A stretch of DNA of 64,000 nt, taken from NCBI GenBank assembly GCA_021186555.1, contig JAJKFL010000042.1, forward strand, positions 21,885,521 to 21,949,520. The letters are read 5' to 3'. Below the pieces are notes generated by a model. It saw only the letters and a program-made list of their open reading frames with translations, searched no databases and was not told where the DNA came from. This DNA is from Reticulitermes speratus. Lineage: Eukaryota > Arthropoda > Insecta > Blattodea > Rhinotermitidae. Each line of letters starts with the position of its first letter. The stretch's first letter is position 1. The position numbers and the translations under genes were made by a program. Positions 1-12,633 of the stretch are shown here, in pieces.

Positions 1-233
1 CACAAATAAAAAGGCATATGTTAGGAAAAAATTACATTGGGTCTCAGCCGACTCTTGAAAACACGGAAAATAACCTTCTGGTTTCCTACAAAATTGGGGA
101 TATCTCGAACAGGTGAGAGATCATTAGCTTCTCAATGACTCAACAGATGCACAAGTGGTAAACAAATTTCAGTTAGAACCCGCCATATAAAAGATCACCA
201 CTAACCATCCATGCAGGATGGTATTATTACATG

Positions 234-255
234 CAGACAGACAGACAGACAGACG
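234..255. repeat. (GACA)n microsatellite
   Basis: About five uninterrupted copies of the tetranucleotide. The flanking 1-450 stretch shows no ORF or recognisable element. Confidence 0.9.
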
Positions 256-453
256 GAAAAGTTGCTACACATTCTCGAATATTGCGAAAGGCACCCAAAA
301 TAAGCAAGTCGGCATTATAAATAAAACTAATATTCAATCCATGTGACAAATGACGGAGGTATCAACATAAGAATAGCCTTCTCAGGTACGTGTCAATACA
401 TACAAGCTTACTGACGTCGATGTTCAAGGATATTTTAAAGAAAGCTGATCACA

Positions 454-1051
454 CTTTAAAGCAGGGGTTCTTAAGATTTTTTGTGCCATGGACTCCTTTG
501 AGAGTCTTGTGAAACCTACGGACCCCTTCTCAGAAAAATATATTTAAATACATAAAATTAAATACATAGATGTAGAATCAATATCCATGTATTACAATCT
601 ATATTATACATTGTATTAATTATGCTCAACTACAGTTTTCAAAATATTAAAAAATAACAAATATGTAATATTGTAATATGTGCTCCTTCATTAATCCATT
701 AAATCAATAACAAGACAATAAATACATTTAAAAGACAAGCAATTTGAAATTACATTGCATTTTTTAAACAGACATTTCAGTGTGACGGGAAATGTATCCT
801 GGTTTCCCTTTCTTAGGCTACACTAATTTTACATAGTGATATTTACTGCAGTTAAACATTTTTGGAGTCTAGAAGCCATTAAATACTTTGTTGCCTACAT
901 TCATTATTGAATGAAAAGCTAAATTTCAGTTAGAAGTTAGTGAAAATAAAGTTGTAATTTTTTTCCCATCCACGTTCACGGGTCCCCTGAAATCTATACA
1001 TGGACCCCTTGGGGGTCAGTGGACCCCAGGTTAAGAACGGCTGCTTTAAAG
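454..1051. mobile_element. Non-autonomous hAT MITE with 8-bp target duplication
   Basis: The 582-bp element proper is 462-1043. It starts CAGGGGTTCTTAA and ends TTAAGAACGGCTG, which are imperfect inverted terminal repeats. It is bracketed by identical 8-bp direct repeats CTTTAAAG at 454-461 and 1044-1051. An 8-bp duplication with CAG-type termini is the hallmark of hAT transposons. Subterminal GGACCCC and GGGGTCC words recur near both ends. No transposase ORF is present, so it must have been moved in trans. The element is AT-rich inside. Confidence 0.9.
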
Positions 1052-1906
1052 CAAAGCGTCTGCAACCGTACTTGCTTTGCGTCAAATCTAAAACCAACCA
1101 CACGCAGCCTACTTTTAAATGTGTGCGTCAATTTCGCCAGTTCTACAAGATTTTGAACTCTAGTTTAGTACAGCACTTTTCAACCAGTGGTACGCGCACC
1201 AATTATGCTAGACGAAGATATTCTGGAATTGTCATTTTTTTTAATAATTCAATTTTTAAGAAGTTAGCTGCATTATTAAAATTGTTTTAAATGTACCGAA
1301 ACGGAAATAAAACCATTTATAAAGTGTATAGTAAAATACTACTTTATTATTCGAATACAAACACAGATTGTCATGTCTTCAAATCGCGACTGACCATCGA
1401 AAGCGTTTAAACACGTGAAGCAGCGTGTCAGACCAAAGGAACTGAGAATCCTAGAATATCATGGTTATTCTACTTGGCTCTTCAATTACATGTTTAACGG
1501 TGGTCACTACTGATGGAAAAGTAGGCCTATAGAGTCATAAACCTCTGCAAACTCACCAACATTAAAAATTTGGTTGCAATATTTTGAGGGTGGAAGGGGC
1601 AGCGGCCAGCAGGAAATCAGTACATATTTTGCGAGAAATTCATGCCCAAATCTGTTAACCCGAAATTCCACCGTGTTGCAGGCTCAGTAGTGTAATCGTA
1701 ATCGGACTGACATACATGTAGCAGTTTTAACACAGAACCATCTGAATTCTTCAAACACTGAAATTTTCTCTTGAATTAGTGACATTATCTGTGGGTATTG
1801 TTCTCTGATTGCACTGCTACAGTTCGCTACAGACAAATACGTGGCAGCTTCGGCAGTGTGACTGTTCTGAGATTTTTCTCTTCTCCGAAACGTCCACACC
1901 GGCTCC

Positions 1907-2066
1907 GTGGCCCATCCAGCCTCCTATGCAATGGTTCTTTCCCGAGGGGGGAGGGTAAAATGGCCGGGGCGTGATGTTGACCACTCACCTCCATCTAGCG
2001 CCGAGGTTAAAAATGAGTGGAGCTATAACTCTACTCCTCCTATATGCCTTCATGGCGTAGATAGGG
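1907..2066 (+). mobile_element. SINE-1 fragment (tRNA-like head missing)
   Basis: This matches the body and 3' half of the full-length SINE seen at 22,235-22,486 in reverse orientation. Shared blocks are a G-rich stretch with AAAATGGCC, the segment around TTGACCACTCACCTCC, GCCGAGGTTAAAAATGAGTGG, and a CCTATATGCCTTCATG end. The A/B-box head is absent. The short ORF across it is not a gene. Confidence 0.75.
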
Positions 2067-2319
2067 ACAATTGTATTCCATTTTTTTAGTTTTAGCATAA
2101 GTGTAGTCTGAACTATATGAAAGCGGAGAGTAGTGTCTTTCGTACTGTTTTAATTTTTTCTCTTGCGTTCGTGTAATTCAAAGTGGAGAAGTTTTTAATT
2201 AGACGAACAAGTAATAAATCAACCGAAATGCACAGCAATGTTATAAACTAGTGTTACCAACTTTACAGAGCAAGGAGAAACACCTGAGAAAAAACAAAAG
2301 AAAAGTAAAACAAATCAAA

Positions 2320-3090
2320 AAGTAAGTATGATGAGGCAGACATGGAATAGGAATTTCTTTGTACACTAAATGGCTGTTACCTCTCCGTGTCATGTGATGT
2401 GACGCTTTGCATCCATTCAATGAAGCCTTGTACTCCAAAGACACTTCAATTCATACCATTCATCAACGAAAGGACAGTCAAAGGATTTTTTCAATGCCTA
2501 AAGACGATATTTATCAATAGGCTAGAGAAGGTAACACTTAAAAATACACAAACGTTTTATGTAAATGTCTTATGCATCGTATGGTATTTCTCTGCGTGCA
2601 GAAAGTGTAACACTGCACACCGTTGGTGAGGAGTTAGTGATACCCTCTGCAATAGAAATTTTATCAATAATGTATGAAGACAAAATTGCTTCATAAATTA
2701 AAGCAATCCACTGTACTGCGTAAAGGAGAACTGCAGAAATGTCAGCAGATGTGACTAATCAAGTTGTCGAAAAAACAGAGCAGGCGAAACAATTTGCTCT
2801 TCAGCTGAACGAAAATACAGACATTTAAAACGAAGCACAATTGGTGGCGTTCGTGCGAGTTCCAGATGAACTACAAATTGCGGGAGTAGAAATTGCGGGA
2901 ACATACTTTATTTCATATCTTCAAGGGACATTCAACTGGAAGAATCATTTTTTAATTTTTTTTATGAGCATAAATTCCAGTGGCAGTGGTGTGTAGCCAT
3001 ATTTACAGGTGAGGCAGCAGCGACGACAGGTAGACTTTCAAGTTTGGTCTCATTGGAGGAAAAAAGACTCAGTTACTTTTATTGACTTAT
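2320..3090 (+). pseudogene. hAT transposase relic (ZBED5/GTF2IRD2-like)
   Basis: Two blocks recall domesticated-type hAT transposases. Around 2,400-2,520 a broken frame reads CIHSMKPCTPKTLQFIPF then NERTVKGFFQ, resembling the BED-finger end and its C-terminal neighbour (C...SMKP.KLqrH..., K..eFF). Around 2,735-3,060 reads include AKQFALQLNENTD, AQLVAFVRVPDE and WCVAIFTGEAAATTGRLSSL, equivalent to the family blocks F-LQLDESTD, AQLL-FVRY and CV-VCTDGAAAMTG. Stops and frameshifts interrupt every frame. It is a dead copy of unknown age, identified from remembered family motifs. Confidence 0.7.
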
Positions 3091-5200
3091 CATCCACAGG
3101 CAAGCCCTAGCTTCAAATAAACTGAACTAGATGTTTACATAAAACCCTCACCGAAACAAAGTAATCAGTTTTATCACAAATCGACCATTTAGCACTAGAT
3201 ACTTGAGTCAGTTTTGTGCAGAAATGCTTCTCAGCAGTCATATTTCACAGTGAAAGTCGATGGCTCTCTCGTACAATTTTCTTAGAAAATACTGAACTGA
3301 CACGTCAGTTCTCCTCTTTTTGAATAGTACTCCTGCACTGTCATCACACTTTGAAGATGACGCCTGCTTTCACCGGTTTGCATATCTTACAGATATATTT
3401 TCAAAGTCGAATTACTTAATCACCTAAACAAGCGTATTTCCGTCACACACAGCCCTTTATTATCCTTTTAAATACAACATACTTCGATCAGAAGCTCATC
3501 ATCCTCAGGTGTTTCAATATAAAAAGTCTTAAAAACAAGGTAAAAACGTAAATAACTTTATGAGGTCTCACGACTGATGTAAAGACTGTATTACAATGAA
3601 CCTGTAAATGTCGATGGTGTGTTGGGTAGATATTAACAAACACTGCGATGTTTCTAAGAACCTTTTTAGGAAACTAGTTCCTAATTAAACTATGTTAAAA
3701 GCAAATTAAAATCTTTTCGTTTTGTAAGCCACGTATCAAATCGAGCAACTGGCTAGCCGCTTCTTATGTTCTGTAATTCGATGTATGACAGGACATAAGT
3801 TGCATGTTGAGTGGCGGATACTGTAGTTTTTTTCTGCCTAGGTCTTACGTCTTCGATGTTTTCTTTTTCTATTACGATTTATTCTGCTTTACTATCCACT
3901 TATCCAAGTCTTTATTATCACTGTATTTTTAAACCAATTTTGGCAACTTTACACTGAGGTTCAATGACCTTGTCATACTCCGATGTGAGCATATGTACAT
4001 AAAATTGAATGACTTAAACCTGAATCTTTAAGGTGATGGAAATAACATATTTGCAGTGGAGCCTGAAGTGCCCACCTTACAAAGGAAACCGTTTTTATGG
4101 CAAGGATGAGTAAAATCCGGAAATTTGGCAGAATGTCCTGGACTTGCGTATTTCATTTACGAAAATATGACAGGAACGAACCGCCTGCTGGAACACAATC
4201 CAACATTACGAAATATTTGGAGAATTTGTCAAAGAAACTCATATTATACTATCCGTCCTTGAAATAGGCCTCGGATGGTAGAAATGGGTGGATCTTTTCG
4301 CCATTTAGAAAAGGTGCTGTCTCCAAAGCTAACATCACGTATAATTTTCGATATAATTTAATTGATACTACGACAGACCGCTAGTTTCAGACAATTTTCA
4401 AGGATAAGCCCGTTTTGAAATTCTGATCTTAGGTCGGTGATATCTTCTATTACCACGTACTGTTCAGTAGATAAAGATAGATGCGATTCGTAGATATCTC
4501 CGTAAATCACAGCCTATTTCATCTCCTCTGTTCGTGTTGTCTAATTAAAACTTCTCATACATATAAATTTACTTGTTATAATCATTCCACGTTATATAAA
4601 GTTACCTGAACGAACAACTTTGCAGGAGCCCGAGGTATCCATGGCGATACCAATTAAGAAACTGCGCAGTGTCATAGCATTTACAGCCTTCGTTATCACT
4701 CGTGATTTTATTCGTTTCGTGCATATGTTACACTGCATTCAGTACTTAAAATCTTTCAGCACCAGTGGCTATAAGAACGGTGTACATTTAAGCTTTGTGT
4801 TATATTTTGGTGCCACGTATCCGGTCTTCGGCTGTGCTGGCATCGAATCAAATTATGCGTACAATTATAAAGTGTAGCAGATCTACAATTATTTTACAAA
4901 TAAACAGAATGACTTGAAACCTCTTAGTTACTATTCATTTTTAAACTACAATAAAATCTTGATAATGTTTTTCCATTTTCAGCTACAATGAATATTATTC
5001 TTATCGCCTACTCTAGAACAACCAACATACAGCTGTTCGTGGGCAAAAATGGATCAATACCAAAAACTTCCAGTTACAGCTCCCAATATTTAAACTACAT
5101 AAACTGGTTTCTGAATATCACTGAAAATGTTATTCTTCACATTTTCAAACTTTTCAAAGGCTGTGTTTGTCATTACTCGGTTTCATAAAGTGACATGAAA
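3091..5200. other. Gene-free AT-rich stretch
   Basis: No convincing exon or complete element. Near 3,345-3,405 the sequence TTTGAAGATGACGCC followed by CACCGG resembles the CTGAAGATG...GAAAC signature common in Penelope-like and other retroelement ends, but it is decayed. The short ORFs at 4,620-4,877 and 4,988-5,188 have no recognisable domain. Confidence 0.5.
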
Positions 5201-5202
5201 TG

Positions 5203-5430
5203 CAGGAGTGCACAAATCCCGGGCGACAAAATTTTCATATCACCCTTCAGGCGCCTAGAATTTTGAGGTTGTTCGTAAATTTTTTTTTTAGTGTGCGGAC
5301 CCCTGCAGAAGTGCATTAGTTACTCGCAGCCTGCCCTTGCAAGTTAAACTTCTTCAACTGAACAGTCTGACTAGCAGCCAAAGTTTGTTCAGCATAGACG
5401 TGTTAAGAAGTGACTCAGGATAACTGCCTA
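5203..5430. repeat. Dispersed hAT-end-like repeat, copy 1
   Basis: Begins GCAGGAGTGCACAAATCC and later carries GTTAAGAAGTGACTC. The same pair of blocks in the same order recurs at 27,972-28,155. CAGGGGTGCACAAATC resembles a hAT terminus. Only a partial element is visible and no target duplication was found. Confidence 0.45.
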
Positions 5431-5479
5431 ACACTAAAAATTATCTTGTAATACAAAGCAGACCGCACATATATATATA

Positions 5480-5561
5480 TACAGGGCATACACAAAAGAA
5501 TGGTGCGGTTTTAATAGTGTTCACTATTAAAACCGCACCATTCTTTTGTGTATGCCCTGTA
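5480..5561. mobile_element. Palindromic MITE, copy 1 (TA target)
   Basis: A 78-bp element (5482-5559) flanked by TA. It is a perfect inverted repeat: arms 5475-5519 and 5522-5566 pair over 45 bp with only a TT spacer. The termini read CAGGGCATACACAAAAGAAT and its complement. A TA duplication and complete palindromy suggest a Tc1/mariner-superfamily MITE. A near-identical copy is at 19,576-19,660. Confidence 0.9.
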
Positions 5562-5566
5562 TATAT

Positions 5567-6560
5567 TGCCAGCTACAATTAATTTTTGCCTGGAAGTTGC
5601 GGCTGACGTTTTTTGACACCACATTACATTCGCCTAACGCAAGTTACAAGAGTCGCAGACAACACAAACGTCGAGCGCACATTTCAGCACGAGCTTCCCT
5701 TCTTTAAAAGAGACTGCAGCACGCCAGCTAGTTCAGTGCCGCAAGGCCTATCCACGTTCTTGTAACTCACATGCTACTACGTAAGGTCGGCAAAGCATGC
5801 AGCAGTCAGGTCGAATTTTCTAAGGACAGTTTTTGTTCATGGAAAGTAACACGTGCAAGAAGTGGGGGGAAGGAATGCATTAAAATTGGTGGAATCTTAG
5901 GGATTTACAAACAACGATACTAGAGCGCATCAGACAGATGTTTCTATCAGCCGAAGTATGAGTATTTTCAACTCTGAAAATGTAGTTGAATCACTAAATT
6001 TCTAAACAGAAAGAACGGGTGAAAATAACTTCGCAATGGTATTAAAGAGACACTTACCACGTTTGTCTTTATATTACATACAAACAACACACCCCTCCTT
6101 ACGCAATTTCAAGGTATGCAATTTTCTCCCCAAAATATAATAAAAACATTACAATTTTTCCTTGCGGAAACAAAAGCAGTGAGGCGGAGGAATACAGGCA
6201 CTCTCACCCCCAACCCCCGGCTTACGTAAGGCCTGAATTACGCACACTCGCCATTATGTATATTTTTTCGTAAACTTAATTACATTAGTTCCATGGACTT
6301 ATTTACTGTGCCCAGAATTATTTTAAGGTTTAACACAATTACGCTTCACTTAGTATCTCCGTAGACGGTTACAGGACTAGCCGTACACACACGTATTCTG
6401 TACTACATAAATAAACATTATACGAACTCCAATAAGGCCCATCCTCACTTAGCGCCAATAAAGGTCTGTGAACAGAAATTCCCTACTATACACTATTTCG
6501 ACTTACTGCCACCCTCCATATACCGCCACAAATTGCGGTGGGCAGTGGCCCTATACAGAA
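5567..6560. other. Gene-free stretch
   Basis: No coding potential, tRNA or repeat structure recognised, apart from short T- and C-runs. Confidence 0.5.
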
Positions 6561-6565
6561 GTTCG

Positions 6566-7215
6566 ATACATACATACATCACAGATTACCATGCCAACAT
6601 ACCTACATCATACCTACGTACATGCATATCAATCACACCACACAATGCATTCACACATAGCTTACCATACACTACCTTACGTACATGCATACATACATAC
6701 ATGCACACACAACACACACTGCATTCACACATGCTTACATACCTTACATACATACATACCTTACGTACATGCATACATCAACATACACACCACCATGCAT
6801 CACACGCTACTACTACATACATACCTTACGTACATGCATACATACATACATGCACACACACATACATTCACACATACATACATACATACACATACATTCA
6901 CACATACATATATACACACATGCATACATACCTTACATACATACATATATACCTTAAGTACATGCATACATACGTACATGCACACACACATACATTTACA
7001 CATACATACATACACACACACATGCATGCTTACATACATACCTTACGTACATACATATATACATACACACACATAAGTTACATACATACCTTACATGCAT
7101 ACATACATACCTTACATACATATATACCTTACACACATACATACCTTACACACACATACATACATACTTACATGCATAAATACATATATACATACATAAT
7201 ACAAACATACATATG
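6566..7215. repeat. CATA-rich microsatellite/minisatellite
   Basis: About 650 bp of (CATA)n mixed with CACA. The segment CCTTACGTACATGCATACAT recurs at variable spacing (around 6,673, 6,760, 6,827), giving an irregular higher-order unit of roughly 70-90 bp. Overlapping open frames on both strands are repeats of H-T-Y-I or C-M-Y-V and are artefacts of the tetranucleotide. Confidence 0.92.
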
Positions 7216-9370
7216 TTTGGTGGGCAGTAGGTCGAACTCCGACATACGCAAAATTCGACTTACGTAACGCTTTGCGAAATGGAACTCTTTAAGTATGTGC
7301 AAGTCGGGGGAGTGTCTCAATATGCTGAAAACGTTTTAAATAGAAGGAACATAATCTCGAATATGGTAAGGCGACAACGGCATCGAAATGGCACATTTAA
7401 CAGGTATTGTTACAATGATAATTTTGTCAAAATCAGTGAGCTTCATGCAGACACAACATGTAGTTCTACGATCAAGACACTTTCTCTCAGGTAGGCCCTA
7501 AATACCTATTAAGTCGCACGTCGCGCCAGGACATTCGACCCGTAGGTAGTGTCATATTATAAGGAATTAAAACGAAATGCATCTCTCACACAGCGATACC
7601 CGTTAACAGCAGTGCCGCATATCACGTATTACCACAATATGTCACAACATACACGTAACAGTGCCCAGCAGGCCTGCTCTTCAGTCACGGCCGTGGGCAC
7701 ATCAGTCCTGACATACAGCACGTGGAAGCTCAATCATATCCATGCGTTAAATGACGTATATACCGCGTTTCAGCACAGTGTCAGACGGCTCAAAATGTAT
7801 TCTTAACACAACCTATTATTCACAAGCCACTTTCATCTTAAATCAGGCCCTATCCAAATTATGGATCTAAAGTCTGTACGGCCAGCCATCAAAGGCCAAT
7901 CCAATTAAATTTGTTACAAATACATTTTGTTCGTAGAATTATACTTCGTATCACGTCTCAAATACCTCACTTCTAAATCGCACGGGAACATAAGACACCA
8001 TACACAAACCGCAAACTCTTTGCAAAATTATTTATGTCCAACAAAAGTGAAAACAGATTTGGGGAACCTTCTTATAGCCTCGTTTAAAGTAACCTGAACA
8101 GAAGCAGCTCCAACTGCAGTACAACACGGCACTGTAGGCGGACGGTAGCTTCCCCCCACTTAACTCCCTGTAACTGATATAATACGAAGTTCCTTCCTCC
8201 ACTCTTCCCCCCCGTACGTCTTAGTACTCAGTAGACTGGTATATTAACACAAAATCATGAGCATCAAAATCACATCACAAACCGTTTACTTAATTTCACC
8301 CATGTAAATGTCATTTCGTTTACATTTTCTCGTGTGTATACTTCTACTAAAAATACACACACAACCTTGACAGACACGCGCTGCCCTCACTACACACAAA
8401 GCTGTATCAATTTTACCCGTATACTTGTACTACCTCACGTTTTCGATAAAAACGTACATGGTGGTAACACAGCTATAGTACCAACAGCTGACACATTACA
8501 ACAACGAACCTCAACGAAGTACAATCCACCACATCAATTATATGAATGTTTGAACTACTACGTCTGCAGATGGCAGTTTGTTACAACAGTCAGTTCCTAT
8601 CTAAACAGCCCACAAATGGCTCGCCACCCACACTGTTCTTTAAACCACCCTCATCATTACCCACACCTAGAGCCAAACACCAATATAGCGCCATCCCCAC
8701 TAGCCGCCATTATCCAAAGACTTTGATGATTCAAATGTGCCCATAATACTCGATACAGCACTATGTTACTGCATTTTCATTGCCTGCATGTACTGTACGA
8801 GGGAATTTATTGTACAAAAATATTTTGGAGCATGAAAGTAGTCGAGGGAAGATCGGGTGTTACGATAACTTGCAGAGATTATGGTAGAGGAACCTGTACA
8901 ACTAACAGTCGACAATGTACCTATTGTGATACTGAAAATGATGACCCTGTAATCTGTGACAGAAAATACTGCTAACGAAGCTCAAATATGTGTTGAAAAA
9001 TCCGCATTTTGACCAGAACAGTGACGACAAGATCATACATAATACAAGTTGCAGCTCTGCACACTGCCATGTCTAAAGTTAGTGAGAAGAAAATTCAAAC
9101 AACAGAGACACATTTCACACCAATGAAATGAATATTATTTGCAGGTACTGTACAATACTACTGTATTAAATGTTCTTCTAATAAGCACTTATTTTATAAT
9201 TAACATTATTTTTTATCATTTTAAGTAAATTTTACCATTTGAAAATTTACAGTATTTCGATTTACCGCCACCCTTGATATACTGTCACAACTGCAGTAAA
9301 CACAGTGACGCTGAGTGGGGGTTACGCTATACATGATTATCCTATCTTCCCACATGGCCACTCTTCTTAA
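7216..9370. other. Gene-free stretch
   Basis: Several open frames of 66-130 codons (for example 8,334-8,726) show biased composition and no domain. No splice-supported exon chain was seen. Confidence 0.5.
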
Positions 9371-9379
9371 ACTGCTTGA

Positions 9380-9420
9380 CCCTGAAGATGAAGTCACTAC
9401 GATCCTTCGAAACGTCGAGA
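9380..9420 (+). repeat. Retroelement-end signature resembling a hammerhead core
   Basis: CTGAAGA (9382-9388) is followed by GAAG...CTTC, which can pair as a short stem, then GAAAC (9409-9413) and GTC. This order matches the CUGANGA-stem II-GAAAC layout of hammerhead ribozymes reported in Penelope-like elements. No retroelement ORF is readable beside it. Stems I and III are not obvious, so activity is unsupported. Confidence 0.4.
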
Positions 9421-9689
9421 ACTTGACACAACGACACAGCGTAACAAATCAGAAGACACGAATCTCCGGCTAGTAGTTACTTCTTATATAACAAAGTTAC
9501 ATTTCTTATTCCTAGTTCTGTCACACAAATCAGGGCCGAAGTGATGTTGAAATTCACAGAATAAACTGATATTGTATCCAGTTTTATCTAATCTATGTGG
9601 AACACAAATAACCAACAGCTTAAACTTGAAGTTCAACTCACAACATTAAGTTAAACGTACAGTGTCCCTGTTTAATTAAGCACCATGTT

Positions 9690-9806
9690 ACGTATGCACA
9701 TGGTGAGAGGATGCATAGCTCCACTCATTCTTAATCACAGCATCAAATGGAGGTAAGTGGTCAGCTTCACACCGCGGCCACTTTACCCCAAGGAAAGAGC
9801 CTCCAG
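9690..9806 (-). mobile_element. SINE-1 fragment
   Basis: Reverse-orientation body of the SINE-1 family: CTCCACTCATTCTTAA, then ATGGAGGTAAGTGGTCAGC and CCGCGGCCACTTTACCCC in the same order as the other copies. The tRNA-like head is missing. Confidence 0.7.
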
Positions 9807-9899
9807 CAATATGTGGATACTAAGTACCGTAGTGCAGGATGTATTTGTCACGCCTAGGCCCGGGGATTCACAAGAAACCCTTCTTCCTTCAGGCAGCCC

Positions 9900-11920
9900 A
9901 AATTTGACAGTCTGTTACTAATTTGTTAAACTATTTGTACTTCACGTCAATCACCTTTTTTAATTCTAATGTCATCTCCTGCCACAATTAAGTCATGTTC
10001 CTAATAATATTAAATAAGAACGTCTGCAATGTCAAGCAGTTGTGTCTTATGAAAAATAAACTACACAAACAAGCTGTTGAAACTGTTGTTGATAAGGAAC
10101 ATGTGAATGCTTATTGTGTGTTTAAGGTTAGGGTTGTGTGGCATGAGAAAGTTTGAGAGTGTCAGCTATAACTCGGGGGGGGGGATAAATCACACAGTTC
10201 ACACTTTGCAGTAACGTTTATTATGATCAGGGCCTCACATTTTTAAGCACTGCAACTGCGGCTTCTATCTACTTCAACAAAAAATACTAATACGTATATT
10301 CAAGTCTTACCAAATATTACACCGTGTAAGCTGGTAAGGCACTGTTATGTTTACCATGTTGCAGGGTGCCAGCACCACATCAAAGTGGTACCAACACCAA
10401 AAATCTTAACAACACAAACTCACCATGAAATCCCAAAATCTCGTTTTCAATTAATTTTCTGCTTTTATGAACAGTGAACTGTATATACACTCTGGAATAA
10501 GAGCAAGTGCTAGCAAAAGGTAAGCTTGTATGAAAACATAAAATCTACAAATCTTGTCAAAAAACAGGTTGAGTACATGGCTACATAAATGTGGCAGGAT
10601 GACTTTCCAATGTAGGCCATTTTGCAACAATGAACAGTTATTTTATGCATCAAGAAAGATACTATATGCAGAAAATATCCGATGATGGCCCTAAGTACAA
10701 GTGATGTAAATATAAAATAATACCGTAACATATGGCAAAAATTAATGTGTGAAATACAAAACGTGGTGAATTAATACATCATAGACAGACAAGGTACGTA
10801 AAACTGGAAAGTATGTACAGATAGCAACAAACTTTTGATAAAGTTATATATATTCTGGTGATAACACTTAAGTATCAAAATGCTTCAGCAAGTGCACAAA
10901 AATTAATTTAGAGTGAAATGTTAACTTTTCAACACTCCCATTTTTTAGAAATTTGTTCAAATGACTTGAACACAGAGAACACTTTAACAGTGCACCTACA
11001 CACATTGAAATCATACAGCAGCCCTCACTTAACTTTTACTCAGATCCTGACCAGTTAATAGGCTTGGTGCCATCAATGTGGTGAAGACAAAAACACTGTG
11101 ATTACTGATACATACAAAGGGCCTATCACTCTCTCATGTATATTAGTGTAGGTTGGCTTGCAGGTTATTTAAAGACATTGTATCACCCCAGTGATGCTGT
11201 GGGCCTTACAGTCTATTAATAGAGAACTGACCCTTAACTGTGAATATTCAATATAACATCAGAGTTCTAAACAAGAACAACCATGAAGATAATTTTCAAG
11301 AGAGTATCACTAAACACATGGGTATTATGATCACTACATATCGTATAGTTATAAAGATAGCAGTTAATTAATTACTAAACACTTTATTATTAGCAGCATC
11401 ATGCAGACTAGATTCACCTGGCTCAGCACATGCTCTTCTGAAAACTGCATTGAACTAATGGCTTCAAGGAATGGGCCGGGAATTTTTCCATGTGGCTGAG
11501 TGATCATTAGCTTAAGATGGACTGACAATAAGGCATCTACAAGAAATATTTTATTACTGTCACACAATTTACCCCAAAATAGTATACTACATGCCATGAC
11601 AGAGTGGAAGCATAAAAAATGTAATGTTTTCAACAGTCTTTATTTCCTATAAATACAAGGGACATGATTGTGAAATATATTTCATTTTTGTTAAAATGAG
11701 TTTTACTTGTCTTACAATTTAGGTAATTATTAATTTGCGTACCGAGGAACTTTGTTGTTACTTCTAAATACTGAACACAAAACGTTATTTGCATATTAAT
11801 TACTGGCATATTATTAATTAAAAATGTCAAGTTTCTTTTATCAAAATTTAAAGTAGGCTTGTAATATCAAGTATAAACCATTCACCACTGTAAAGCAATG
11901 GGCTGACAAAGGTAAAGTTA
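9900..11920. other. Gene-free AT-rich stretch
   Basis: Holds a short poly-G run at 10,173-10,182 and AT-rich DNA with no recognisable exon. TTTATT near 10,220 reads as AATAAA on the - strand, so part of the region could be 3' UTR of the - strand candidate near 15 kb. That is inference only. Confidence 0.4.
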
Positions 11921-11924
11921 TCAC

Positions 11925-12062
11925 TGTGCATGACGTGAAGGCATATGGGGGGAGCAGATATATACATCCACTCATTCTTAACTTGAAGATAAGATGGAGG
12001 TGAATGGTCAACTTCACGCCCAGGCCGCTTTACCACCGGGAAAAGAGCCCCTGCACCAGGGG
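11925..12062 (-). mobile_element. SINE-1 fragment
   Basis: Carries GGCATATGGGGGGAGCAG, CATCCACTCATTCTTAAC, GATGGAGGTGAATGGTCA and CAGGCCGCTTTACC, the reverse-strand body of SINE-1. It is followed at 12,062 by unrelated GC-rich DNA ending in homopolymers. Confidence 0.75.
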
Positions 12063-12147
12063 TGCACCCAAGGGCACGGCCAGGCTGCAGCCCCCCAAAC
12101 CCCCAAAACCGAAATTATAGCCTCAGGGTAAGTCCGCACAAACCCCC

Positions 12148-12187
12148 CGACCCCCCCCCCCCCAAAAAAAAAAAAAAAAAAAAAAAT
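12148..12187. repeat. Poly-C/poly-A homopolymer block
   Basis: A run of about 14 C is followed directly by about 23 A. The opposite strand is poly-T then poly-G. Likely a low-complexity or assembly-sensitive site. Confidence 0.85.
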
Positions 12188-12633
12188 CTGGGTGCACACC
12201 TACCCTGCACCCACTTAATTGGAGGCTGGGTGGGTCCATAACTAAAATTCTTTAATGTACCAGCTCTAGTTAGTAGCAGCAGATACAGCACACATTTTAA
12301 GAAGGCCTACTTGGAACATAAAATGGTATTTAGACGGAAGAGCTTTCATAGTATGATTTTAATTAATAAGTAACTAAACATTTCTCAATGTACAACAGAT
12401 GCTGGCACATTCAGAATTTCCAACACAGCAGACATAATGTTCAGGACAAACTGGACAACACATAACAAAAATGCATCAATTCCTGGTAAAGTCCTTCAGT
12501 CACCATGCACTTTACAGATAACTACGAGGGGCGCCCAGAAAGTAATGCAACACATTTTTTTTCTCATTCACAATTGATTTTATTAAAACTTCAAATATGT
12601 CACATCATTACATGAATCTTTGGCTACCTAAAC

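Noticed and set aside
6468-7267. Open frames of up to 244 codons on both strands rich in His, Thr, Tyr, Ile or Cys, Met, Val
   Set aside because: They are direct translations of the CATA/CACA repeat in different frames.
8334-8746. Two overlapping + strand ORFs (130 and 66 codons)
   Set aside because: Composition follows local C/A-rich DNA, with no domain and no splice chain.
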